From: Zobellia barbeyronii
GTDB taxonomy: Bacteria; Bacteroidota; Bacteroidia; Flavobacteriales; Flavobacteriaceae
NCBI RefSeq assembly: GCF_018603515.1
Contig: NZ_JACATN010000003.1
Coordinates: 372,001 to 436,000 of the forward strand
Reading direction: 5' to 3'
Length of the DNA: 64,000 nt
Of this stretch, positions 17,934 through 26,595 are shown in pieces; position 1 is the first letter of the stretch, and each line of letters opens with the position of its first letter. The notes under the pieces are model-generated. The model worked only from the letters and a program-made list of their open reading frames with translations. It had not been told where the DNA came from and did no database searches. Both the position numbers and the translations under genes were made by a program.

Positions 17934-19487
17934 CTATTCCGGCGGCGCTTCATTTTCGTTAACCTCAGGTCTACTTTCTGGCTGCGCGAACAAATCCATA
18001 AAAGCGGATCCAATATCGTCAATAACATTAGTTGCCGTAAGTGCCTGGTAGCCTGTTTTATCAACAGCTATATCTCCTGCTCTACCATGTAAATACACTC
18101 CAAATACAGCAGCATTTAATGGGCTATAGCTCTGAGCAATTAATCCAGTTATCATACCAGTTAAAACATCACCAGTGCCAGCTGTTCCCATTCCTGGATT
18201 ACCAGTTGTATTTACATAGCCCTTTTCATCATAGATTGTAATGGTATGCGAACCTTTTATTACCAGGATACAATCGTATTGTTTTGAAAATTTCTTGGCT
18301 TTATCCAACTTATCAAAATCATCTTTCCACTTCCCTATTAGACGTTCCAATTCTTTTGGATGCGGCGTTAATACACTTTGAGCAGGAATCTTTTTAAGTA
18401 AGTTTTTGTTTTCCGAAAGGATATTAAGCGCATCTGCGTCAATAACCAAAGGCTTTTTGTTTTTATCTAAAAACTCATCTAACGCTTTTACTGTACTCTC
18501 ATCTTTTCCTAATCCAACTCCAACACCTATTACGGTTGGATTAATATCAAAATCAATTTTAGTAATATATTTTTCTTCGGCATCGGTTAAGACCATTGCT
18601 TCTGGAAAACTTGTTTGAAGGGGAATATATCCGCATTTAGGAACATATGCCGTAACCAAACCACTACCCGTTTTTAAACAAGCTTTAGAAGCCAAATTAA
18701 CCGCTCCTATCTTTCCATAGCTACCTCCTATTATTAGACCGTGCCCATGAGTGCCTTTATGCGAGAATTTCTCCCTCGGAATATAAACGGGAAGCATTTC
18801 ATTTTTACTTATTAACTCATACTCCGTTTCCGTAGTTGCTAGAAATTCAGGGTCAAGACCAATATCTAAAGCTTCCCATTGTTGGGTAAAAATTCCAGTT
18901 TCTGGCAAGAAAAAAACCAATTTTGGAACTTGAAAACTTAATGTATGGTTTGCTTTTACTACCGCCTTTTCATCTTTTTGAACCTTATCTGTAAACAATC
19001 CTGATGGAATATCTACAGAAAGCACAAAAGCTTCCGATTTTTGAATATGCTCAAACAAGTTAACAACCCAAGTATCGGGTGCACGATTCAAGCCAATTCC
19101 AAAAATAGCATCTACCACAATATCTTCACGACCTATTTCAGGTAAAACCGAATTTTCTTCAAGAAATTCGGGCCATACCTTTCGCTCTTTTAACCGATCT
19201 AGGTTTACTAAGAAATCGTCTGAACGCTTCTTACTATAGTTTACAACGTATACGGCTATATTGTAGCCATGTTCTTGTAAATGACGAGCCAAGGCAATAC
19301 CATCACCTCCGTTATTACCAATACCACAGAACAAGTGTATTTTTACCGGTCCTCCTTGAATTCTAAAATGTAACCAATTAAAAAGTTGAACGGCAGCACC
19401 TTCCATTAATTCATTACTAGAAATATTATTCTTTTTTATTGTCGCCTTGTCAGCTTCATAAATTTGCTTTGCAGAGAAAATTTTCAT
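17934..19487 (-). CDS. nnr: Bifunctional NAD(P)H-hydrate epimerase / ADP-dependent dehydratase
   Basis: 517 aa fusing YjeF_N (epimerase, about 1-215; GIGNNGGDGIALARH, VDAIFGIGLNR) and YjeF_C/carbohydrate-kinase-like dehydratase (about 230-500; HGHGLIIGGSYGKIGA, VIDADALNIL, LTPHPKELERL, GNPGMGTAGTGDVLTGM). It repairs damaged NADHX and NADPHX: the N-domain interconverts R and S forms, the C-domain dehydrates the S form using ADP or ATP. Both domains keep their glycine-rich and Asp motifs and the length is normal for the fused form. Monocistronic, divergent from the thr operon. A Glu/Pro-rich tail of about 15 residues is the only non-family part. Confidence 0.96.
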   Translation of the reverse strand: MKIFSAKQIYEADKATIKKNNISSNELMEGAAVQLFNWLHFRIQGGPVKIHLFCGIGNNGGDGIALARHLQEHGYNIAVYVVNYSKKRSDDFLVNLDRLKERKVWPEFLEENSVLPEIGREDIVVDAIFGIGLNRAPDTWVVNLFEHIQKSEAFVLSVDIPSGLFTDKVQKDEKAVVKANHTLSFQVPKLVFFLPETGIFTQQWEALDIGLDPEFLATTETEYELISKNEMLPVYIPREKFSHKGTHGHGLIIGGSYGKIGAVNLASKACLKTGSGLVTAYVPKCGYIPLQTSFPEAMVLTDAEEKYITKIDFDINPTVIGVGVGLGKDESTVKALDEFLDKNKKPLVIDADALNILSENKNLLKKIPAQSVLTPHPKELERLIGKWKDDFDKLDKAKKFSKQYDCILVIKGSHTITIYDEKGYVNTTGNPGMGTAGTGDVLTGMITGLIAQSYSPLNAAVFGVYLHGRAGDIAVDKTGYQALTATNVIDDIGSAFMDLFAQPESRPEVNENEAPPE

Positions 19488-19653
19488 GTATAAGATTGTA
19501 GAATTATCTAGTTTTTAAATATGTACCTAGTTGTTAATTGTTACTTCTGTATTAAAATCAAGGGTTTACAACCATAAATCCTTGCATAAATCTCACAAAT
19601 ATTTGAATAATGTAAGTAATTAACATTAACGCTCAATAACTAACAACAAAAAT
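19488..19653. other. Intergenic region upstream of the thr operon
   Basis: 166 bp between the divergent nnr gene and the possible thr leader ORF. AT-rich; I find no exact TTG-N17-19-TAnnTTTG promoter. The thr promoter must nevertheless lie here or inside the leader ORF. Confidence 0.5.
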
Positions 19654-19863
19654 TTGATTAAGAATCCAAAAGTACTACTTTTGATGCTTTCATTTTTACT
19701 ATGTATCAGCATATCGCCAACATATCAACTGAATTTTTCTTCACGACCAATGGTTCAATCAACACGTTTGGCACCACCACCCCTTTGGGGTAGACAAAAA
19801 CATATCAGTTCGCTATTGCGTTATTTCGCATTCAATCTATTTTTAAGAGTTAATTTCATCTAA
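19654..19863 (+). CDS. Possible leader ORF of the threonine operon (unproven)
   Basis: A 69-codon frame from TTG 19654, or 59 codons from ATG 19684. It starts with a hydrophobic stretch (VLLLMLSFLLCISIS) and ends with TAA at 19861-19863, one base before the thrA ATG at 19865, in a different frame. Inside it is a small hairpin ACCCC-TTT-GGGGT (19779-19791) encoding the PPPLWG stretch. There are few Thr or Ile codons, so classical threonine attenuation is not evident, but its stop touching the thrA start would allow translational coupling. It may equally be untranslated leader RNA. Confidence 0.3.
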   Translation: MIKNPKVLLLMLSFLLCISISPTYQLNFSSRPMVQSTRLAPPPLWGRQKHISSLLRYFAFNLFLRVNFI

Positions 19864-19864
19864 C

Positions 19865-22309
19865 ATGAAAGTTTTAAAATTCGGCGGCACCTCTGTTGCT
19901 AACGCCTCCAACATATCATTAGTAAAAAATATTGTAGCCAATACAAATACCAATAAGACCATTGTGGTGGTATCAGCTTTTGGTGGAGTCACAGACCTCT
20001 TATTGAATGCGGCTCATTTGGCTTCAAAACAAAGTGAAGGTTATAAATCAATTTTAAAAGAAATTGAAGACAGACACTTAGAGACTGCCAAGGAACTTAT
20101 TCACGTAAATGCCCAGAGCAAAGTACTTAGCAAGGTCAAAAGTGAACTCAATACTTTGGAGACACTACTGGAAGGTGCGTTTCTAATTGGTGAAATCACT
20201 CCCCGACTTTCCGATAAAATTGTAAGCTACGGCGAGCTTTTATCATCCTATATTATTAGTGAGTATTTTGCCCAAGAAGGATTGAAAGCCGGCTATTTAG
20301 ATAGCAGAGAGCTGATCAAGACCAATGATGTTAACGGCAAAGCCACGGTTAATTTTGATTTAACCAACGCTAATTGCGCAAATTTCTTAGATAAAGACGA
20401 ACACCAAGTTATTGTCATGGGAGGTTTTATCGCTTCCAGTGAAAGTGGTAACTCTACCACTTTAGGACGTGGAGGTTCTGATTATACCGCAGCCATTATA
20501 GCAGCGGCAATCAATGCTGAATTTTTAGAAATCTGGACAGATGTTAGTGGTATGTATACTGCTAATCCTAAATTGGTAAAACAAGCCAAGGCTATCCCAC
20601 ACATATCTTACGAAGAAGCCATGGAGCTTTCTCATTTTGGCGCCAAAGTTTTATACCCTCCAACAATTCAACCGGTGTTGGCTAAGGGAATCTCTATCGT
20701 TATAAAAAATACTTTTGAACCTGAAAATGCAGGTACATTAATTACCAAGAACAAAAACGAAAAAGGCAAGACTGTACGTGGCATAAGCCATGTTGAAAAT
20801 ATTGCACTTTTATCTCTAGAAGGACCTGGAATGGTAGGTATTCCAGGAACTTCAAAACGATTTTTTGAAGTACTTTCTCAATCGGAAATAAGTGTTGTAC
20901 TTATTACTCAAGCGTCTTCTGAACATTCAATCTGTGTAGGTATTTCTGCTGATGACATTGATAAGGCAACAGAAGTTGTGAACGCCGCTTTTGAATATGA
21001 AATTGAAAGAGGAAAAATAAAACCTGTAATAGCCGAAAAAGAATTGGCCATAATTGCTCTAGTTGGCGATAATATGAAAAGCCACCAGGGTTTGAGCGGT
21101 AAAATGTTCAGCACCTTAGGGAAGAACAATGTAAACCTTAGGGTTATTGCACAGGGAGCATCCGAACGAAACATTTCTGCAGTCATAAAAAAAGAAGATG
21201 TCAAAAAAGCTCTGAATGCGCTACATGAAGAATTTTTTGAGGAAAACATAAAACAATTAAACCTATTTGTAATGGGTGTTGGTAATGTAGGTTCAAAATT
21301 TTTGAATCAAGTTTATCAACAAAAGAAGTTTTTGAAGGAGAACTTAAAATTGAACATTCGTGTAATTGGTATGTCCAATTCACGAACCATGGTTTTTGAA
21401 GAGAATGGAATTTCTCTCAAAAACTGGGAAGAGGCTTTGGCCGGTGGTCAAAAAGCGGACAAGGTTGAATTCATGAAAATGGTGAATGAACTCAATTACC
21501 GTAACAGTATTTTTGTTGATAATACGGCTAGTGAAGAGGTTTCTAAAACTTACAATACTTATTTAGGCAATAGTATTTCTGTAGTTACATGTAATAAAAT
21601 TGCATGCTCTTCGGCCTATGAAAATTACCAAGAATTAAAATCTCTTGCTAGAACCTACAATGCTCCATTTTTGTTTGAGACCAATGTAGGCGCAGGATTA
21701 CCTATTATAGACACCTTGAAGCACTTAATTGCTTCCGGTGATAAAATTCTTAAAATTCAAGCGGTACTTTCCGGAAGTCTAAACTTTGTATTCAACAATT
21801 TTAATGATAAGACTACTTTTCATGATGTTGTGAAACAAGCACAACAAGAAGGTTATACTGAGCCAGATCCAAAAATAGATTTAAGTGGTGTTGATGTAAT
21901 GCGGAAAATATTGATTTTAGCCAGAGAAAGTGGAAATCAATTAGAGATTACAGATATCGCGAACAAACCTTTCTTACCACAAGAAAGTTTGGATACCGAT
22001 AATAATGAAGACTTTTTTGCTACACTTATAAAAAATGAAGATGATTTTCAGGCTATGTACAAGGAAGCAAATGATGCTAATAGTAAACTTAAATATGTTG
22101 CTCAGTTTGAGGACGGAAAAGCAAGTGTAGGCCTCCAGGCTATACCAAAAGGTCATGATTTTTATAATTTAGAAGGCAGTGATAATATCGTTTTGTTCTA
22201 CACAGAACGTTATCCTAACCAACCTATGATTATAAAAGGAGCAGGTGCAGGTGCAGATGTTACAGCATCAGGTATTTTTGCCGATATCATCAGAATCGGA
22301 AATTTCTAA
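19865..22309 (+). CDS. thrA: Bifunctional aspartokinase / homoserine dehydrogenase
   Basis: 814 aa. The N-terminal aspartokinase begins KFGGTSVAN, with GRGGSDYTA and a central pair of ACT regulatory domains (about 305-455). The C-terminal homoserine dehydrogenase starts near residue 463 (NLFVMGVGNVGSKFL) with NKIACSS, FETNVGAGLPII and EGYTEPDPKIDLSG. It catalyses the first and third steps from aspartate to threonine, and the ACT domains suggest feedback control by threonine. First gene of a compact thrA-thrB-thrC operon (2 bp to thrB). Confidence 0.98.
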   Translation: MKVLKFGGTSVANASNISLVKNIVANTNTNKTIVVVSAFGGVTDLLLNAAHLASKQSEGYKSILKEIEDRHLETAKELIHVNAQSKVLSKVKSELNTLETLLEGAFLIGEITPRLSDKIVSYGELLSSYIISEYFAQEGLKAGYLDSRELIKTNDVNGKATVNFDLTNANCANFLDKDEHQVIVMGGFIASSESGNSTTLGRGGSDYTAAIIAAAINAEFLEIWTDVSGMYTANPKLVKQAKAIPHISYEEAMELSHFGAKVLYPPTIQPVLAKGISIVIKNTFEPENAGTLITKNKNEKGKTVRGISHVENIALLSLEGPGMVGIPGTSKRFFEVLSQSEISVVLITQASSEHSICVGISADDIDKATEVVNAAFEYEIERGKIKPVIAEKELAIIALVGDNMKSHQGLSGKMFSTLGKNNVNLRVIAQGASERNISAVIKKEDVKKALNALHEEFFEENIKQLNLFVMGVGNVGSKFLNQVYQQKKFLKENLKLNIRVIGMSNSRTMVFEENGISLKNWEEALAGGQKADKVEFMKMVNELNYRNSIFVDNTASEEVSKTYNTYLGNSISVVTCNKIACSSAYENYQELKSLARTYNAPFLFETNVGAGLPIIDTLKHLIASGDKILKIQAVLSGSLNFVFNNFNDKTTFHDVVKQAQQEGYTEPDPKIDLSGVDVMRKILILARESGNQLEITDIANKPFLPQESLDTDNNEDFFATLIKNEDDFQAMYKEANDANSKLKYVAQFEDGKASVGLQAIPKGHDFYNLEGSDNIVLFYTERYPNQPMIIKGAGAGADVTASGIFADIIRIGNF

Positions 22310-22311
22310 TT

Positions 22312-23235
22312 ATGGAGGAAATCAAAGTTTTTTGCCCTGCCACTATAGCAAACGTTTCTTGTGGATTTGACGTCTTAGGTGTTGCCCTTGATAATGTAGG
22401 CGACACAATGGTTGTTCGTAAAACCCAAGAAAAAGGCATACGAATCACCAAACTTGAGGGTCAAGATTTACCAATGGAAACGCTTCAAAATGTTGCAGGC
22501 GTAGCTGGGTTAGCTCTTTTAGAAAAAAGCGATTACACAGGTGGATTTGAAATTGAAATTTACAAAAAAATTAAAGCAGGTAGTGGAATAGGCAGCAGTG
22601 CCGCAAGTTCAACAGGTGCGGTTTGGGCCATGAACGAACTTCTAGACAGGCCGTTTACCACGTTAGAACTCGTTAAATTTTCAATGGAGGGGGAAAGACT
22701 AGCAAGTGGTGTAGCCCATGCAGATAATGTAGCTCCTGCCCTATTTGGTGGTTTTACGTTAGTACGCAGTTATGACCCTTTGGATATCATTCCTATCCAC
22801 ACACCTAGTGATTTGCATGCAACTGTAATTCACCCGCAGATAGAAGTTAAAACATCAGATTCAAGGAAGATACTCAAAACCAATATTACTTTGGCGGACG
22901 GTATTAAACAATGGGGAAATGTAGGCGGACTCATAGCTGGTCTGTTTACTGAAGATTATGATCTTATAGGTCGTTCTTTGGAAGATCACATTGTAGAACC
23001 CGTACGTTCCATTCTTATACCCGGTTTTAACCAAGTAAAAAGTGAAGCTCTAAAAGCCGGCGCTTTAGGTTGTGGCATCTCAGGGTCGGGACCATCTATT
23101 TTTGCTTTCAGCAAAGGAATAGATACCGCAAATAAAGTTGCTACGGCAATGAAAGAAGTATACAAAAACATTGGTATTGATTACGATGTTCATGTATCTA
23201 AAATTAACAGTGAAGGAATTAAGACCATACAGTAA
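22312..23235 (+). CDS. thrB: Homoserine kinase
   Basis: 307 aa GHMP kinase phosphorylating homoserine to O-phosphohomoserine. The signature ATP-binding loop GSGIGSSAASSTGA is at about residue 91, preceded by the N-terminal PATIANVSCGFDVLG, with the C-terminal CGISGSGPSIFAF. Its TAA overlaps the thrC ATG by one base, so translation is likely coupled. Confidence 0.98.
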   Translation: MEEIKVFCPATIANVSCGFDVLGVALDNVGDTMVVRKTQEKGIRITKLEGQDLPMETLQNVAGVAGLALLEKSDYTGGFEIEIYKKIKAGSGIGSSAASSTGAVWAMNELLDRPFTTLELVKFSMEGERLASGVAHADNVAPALFGGFTLVRSYDPLDIIPIHTPSDLHATVIHPQIEVKTSDSRKILKTNITLADGIKQWGNVGGLIAGLFTEDYDLIGRSLEDHIVEPVRSILIPGFNQVKSEALKAGALGCGISGSGPSIFAFSKGIDTANKVATAMKEVYKNIGIDYDVHVSKINSEGIKTIQ

Positions 23236-24530
23236 TGAATTTTTACAGTCTAAATAAAAAAGCACCTGAAGTTTCATTTAAAGACGCAGTGATTAAAGGG
23301 ATTGCACCTGATAAGGGACTCTATTTTCCAGAACAGATTGACCCTCTTCCTGCTAGTTTTTTTGAAAAAATAGAAGATTTAACTGATCATGAAATTGCGT
23401 TTAATGCCATTCATCAGTTTGTAGCAAAGGAAATTCCTAATGACAGACTTCGTGAAATTATCGCCAAGGTTCTTGACTTTGATTTTCCTTTAGTTGAGAT
23501 TGAAGAAAACATTTCAACCCTAGAGCTTTTTCATGGACCAACCATGGCTTTTAAAGACGTAGGCGCCCGTTTTATGGCAAACTGTCTTGGTTATTTTTCG
23601 GAAGGAGAAAAACAAGATGTAACTGTTTTAGTTGCTACTTCTGGTGATACTGGTGGTGCCGTAGCCAATGGATTTCTAGGTGTAGAAGGAGTACGTGTGG
23701 TTATTTTATATCCCAACGGAAAAGTGAGTGATATTCAAGAAAGACAGTTAACTACTTTAGGTCAAAACATTACCGCCCTTAAAGTTGACGGTACTTTTGA
23801 CGACTGTCAAAAAATGGTGAAAACTGCATTTTTAGATGAAGCTCTTCTGGAGAAAATGCAATTAACATCCGCCAATTCCATTAACGTGGCGCGCTGGTTA
23901 CCACAATTGTTCTATTTTCTTTTCGCTTACAAACAGGCAAAATCAAAAGAAAAGGAAATTGTATTTTCCATACCTAGCGGAAATTTTGGAAACGTATGTG
24001 CCGGTATGGTAGCTCAACGTTTGGGTATGCCGGTTAAGCACTTTGTGGCTTCCACAAATGTTAATGATACTGTTCCTCAGTTTATGAAAACCGAGGAGTA
24101 CAAACCAAAACCATCTACAGCAACAATTTCAAATGCTATGGATGTGGGTGACCCTAGCAATTTTGTCCGTATTAGACATTTGTATCAAGACAATTTTGAC
24201 AAACTAAAAGAAAGCCTCTCTTCTTATTCATTTACAGATGCAGAAACTAGAGAGACCATGAAGAAAATATATAACAACAGTGGCTACATTGCAGACCCGC
24301 ATGGTGCTGTTGGTTATTTAGGATTGAAGAAATATCAGGAATCACATCCTGGTACTTATGGAATCTTTTTAGAAACCGCTCATCCCGTGAAATTTTTAGA
24401 CGTGGTGGAAGACACTATAGGCAGGACAGTTGAAATTCCTGAACAAATTAAAAAGGTTATGGATAAGGAAAAGAAATCCATTTCAATAAAGGAGTATGAT
24501 GAATTGAAACAGTATTTGTTAAACAGATAA
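23235..24530 (+). CDS. thrC: Threonine synthase
   Basis: 431 aa PLP enzyme converting O-phosphohomoserine to threonine. The PLP lysine is in GPTMAFKDVGARFM, the phosphate-binding loop is ATSGDTGGAVANGF, and SGNFGN and TAHPVKF motifs are present. Length and the N-terminal segment FYSLNKKAPEVSFKDA match the long (type I) threonine synthases. Last gene of the operon, followed directly by a strong terminator. Confidence 0.98.
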   Translation: MNFYSLNKKAPEVSFKDAVIKGIAPDKGLYFPEQIDPLPASFFEKIEDLTDHEIAFNAIHQFVAKEIPNDRLREIIAKVLDFDFPLVEIEENISTLELFHGPTMAFKDVGARFMANCLGYFSEGEKQDVTVLVATSGDTGGAVANGFLGVEGVRVVILYPNGKVSDIQERQLTTLGQNITALKVDGTFDDCQKMVKTAFLDEALLEKMQLTSANSINVARWLPQLFYFLFAYKQAKSKEKEIVFSIPSGNFGNVCAGMVAQRLGMPVKHFVASTNVNDTVPQFMKTEEYKPKPSTATISNAMDVGDPSNFVRIRHLYQDNFDKLKESLSSYSFTDAETRETMKKIYNNSGYIADPHGAVGYLGLKKYQESHPGTYGIFLETAHPVKFLDVVEDTIGRTVEIPEQIKKVMDKEKKSISIKEYDELKQYLLNR

Positions 24531-24533
24531 AAC

Positions 24534-24573
24534 AAAAAAGCCCCTAAAGAAAAATTTCTTTAGGGGCTTTTTT
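24534..24573. terminator. Bidirectional rho-independent terminator
   Basis: Long nearly perfect inverted repeat (AAAAAAGCCCCTAAAG with its complement) between thrC and the convergent aminopeptidase gene. Confidence 0.93.
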
Positions 24574-24574
24574 A

Positions 24575-26188
24575 TTACTTCAAAATAGGAAGTTCAAACT
24601 TGTCCAGCGGACTTGGCTGCTTCATTACTCTCTCTATTTCTTCCGATTTTCTCGGTGCCATTGCTGATAAATTTATAGGACCTTCTTTTGTTATTAGAAT
24701 ATCATCTTCTATTCGCACCGCAATACCCCACCATTTTTTATCACAATCACTACCTTCTGGAATGTAAATTCCCGGCTCTACTGTAATAACCGTATTTTCT
24801 TGAAAAGGTCTATAAGTACCTTGATCGTGAACATCTAAGCCCAAATAATGTGACGTACCATGGGGGAAGTAAACACGTGCATCTGCCTCTTTTTTAATAA
24901 TTCCCAATGCCATTAGTCCTTCTGTAACTACCTTACTGGCAGCCTGACCTGGAGCTTGAAAAGGAGCTCCTGCCACACTAGCTTCAATACCGGCTTCCTG
25001 TGCATTATACACAATGTCATAAATCAGCTTTTGTTCTTTAGAAAACTTCCCATTGGCAGGAATGGTTCTAGTAACATCTGCAGTATATCCGTGGTATTCA
25101 GCTCCTAAATCCATCAACACCAAATCATTACCTACTTTAGTTTTATTATTTTCTATATAATGTAAAATACAACCGTTGTTCCCTCCTCCTACTATAGACG
25201 GATAGCCTTCGTATTCTGCTCCATATTTTTTATAGACGTACTCATGAACTCCCTGAATTTCAGTTTCAGACATATTTGGATGCATAGCTTTCATTACCTC
25301 AACCTGACCAACAGCAGAAATTTCTACGGCCTTTTTCAAAAGCATCATTTCTTCAGCTGATTTAGTCTCTCGTAGCGTCGCCATAATTTCGTTCAGCATG
25401 GAAGAATTCAAATTATTAGCATCCAATTTCAATGTTACCTTCTGTTTAATTTCACTTCTTAATTTGTCATCCTCAGCATTTACGAAACCGTTTATTAGTT
25501 CGTCTTCTTTTAGTTTTTCATCCCTACTCAAATATCTACCTAATATTTGTGCGACATTGGCGCTATTCTCCACATCCGTAGATGTAATCATAGAATAGAA
25601 CCTATCTTTTGAACTATCATAATCCGCAGGGTAATTGGCTTTAGTTTTAAATGTTTGAACCAAATCGTAAAGATCCGCTTCATCACTTGAGTCACGGAAA
25701 TCATTCTCAAAATCAAAAAACAAAACTTTATCAAACTCCTGAAAATTGAATTCAGCTTGTTTAAATGCACTGCCATTAAATGCCGTATTGAATCCCAAAA
25801 TATTTTTAACCCCTTCTACACCCAAACGTTTTCCATTCCATTGCTCGGCTCGTGGGTCACGCTCTTGAACATATAGTACTTCATTATTACTAACACCTTC
25901 AATTTGTTGTTTTTCAGAAAAAATAACCAAAACTGCATTTGGTTCTTTATAGCCCGTTAGGTAGTAAAAATTAGGGTCTTGATGATAGACATAATCAACA
26001 TCATTTGCGCGGTTCCGTACCGCATTTGCAAAAAATACGGCCACACTATTAGCAGGCATCATTTCTCTAACTGCCTCTCTCCTGCCTTTATGAAAATCTG
26101 ACGAAAGAAAATCCGCAGGTTCATCTTGTGCAATGCTTGTCAAAGGAGCCAATAACAACGCCACTAATAAATAAAGAAGTCTCACCAT
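24575..26188 (-). CDS. pepP: Secreted Xaa-Pro aminopeptidase (M24B)
   Basis: 537 aa. An N-terminal signal peptide (LLYLLVALLLAPLTSIAQ) indicates export. An N-terminal AMP_N domain (about 30-190) precedes the pita-bread M24 domain with all five metal ligands: LMDLGAEYHGYTADVTRT (two Asp), FPHGTSHYLGLDVHD (His), ITVEPGIYI (Glu) and VRIEDDILIT (Glu). It removes N-terminal residues preceding proline. Its role is probably periplasmic peptide breakdown. Monocistronic. Confidence 0.95.
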   Translation of the reverse strand: MVRLLYLLVALLLAPLTSIAQDEPADFLSSDFHKGRREAVREMMPANSVAVFFANAVRNRANDVDYVYHQDPNFYYLTGYKEPNAVLVIFSEKQQIEGVSNNEVLYVQERDPRAEQWNGKRLGVEGVKNILGFNTAFNGSAFKQAEFNFQEFDKVLFFDFENDFRDSSDEADLYDLVQTFKTKANYPADYDSSKDRFYSMITSTDVENSANVAQILGRYLSRDEKLKEDELINGFVNAEDDKLRSEIKQKVTLKLDANNLNSSMLNEIMATLRETKSAEEMMLLKKAVEISAVGQVEVMKAMHPNMSETEIQGVHEYVYKKYGAEYEGYPSIVGGGNNGCILHYIENNKTKVGNDLVLMDLGAEYHGYTADVTRTIPANGKFSKEQKLIYDIVYNAQEAGIEASVAGAPFQAPGQAASKVVTEGLMALGIIKKEADARVYFPHGTSHYLGLDVHDQGTYRPFQENTVITVEPGIYIPEGSDCDKKWWGIAVRIEDDILITKEGPINLSAMAPRKSEEIERVMKQPSPLDKFELPILK

Positions 26189-26510
26189 TATATTTGTTTT
26201 ATGGGATTAATTTAAAGTTTGGTAATTTACAAAGATTGTATAAAACATAATAAAGCGCAATTATACAATAAGCTCATATTTTAATAATATTGAAAGTTAA
26301 ATAAAATTGTCTATCGCTATGCGACCATACAAATATCATCTTCATACACTTCTTTAAAACATCAACTTCCACGTAGAAATTAGAAGTCTTAAAATTGACC
26401 TAGAATACTTACATAAGTCTTTTGCTCCGATACTACTTTTTGTATTTGCGCCTTCATCAACAATAGCATCTTCTTTGCTTTCTTAGTGAAAAGAAATTCC
26501 CTAAATAAGA
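26189..26510. other. Intergenic region, no gene recognised
   Basis: About 320 bp between the aminopeptidase start and the terminator of the alginate lyase gene. AT-rich. On the minus strand a 26-codon frame (MLLLMKAQIQ..., near 26470-26390) looks faintly protein-like but has no start context or family match I can name. It could be the remnant of a gene. Confidence 0.4.
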
Positions 26511-26540
26511 AAAACCCTTGAATATACATTCAAGGGTTTT
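26511..26540 (-). terminator. Rho-independent terminator of the alginate lyase gene
   Basis: Thirteen-bp stem (AAAACCCTTGAAT and complement) with a 4-base loop, 56 bp after the stop of the minus-strand PL7 gene. Confidence 0.85.
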
Positions 26541-26595
26541 AAATGAAAATTATTTCTGTTCTAATAGATTTTCAATAATTCATATTAAGAACTAA

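Noticed and set aside
19779-19791. ACCCC-TTT-GGGGT hairpin as a thr attenuator terminator
   Set aside because: Stem of only five pairs and no T-run after it, so termination is unlikely.
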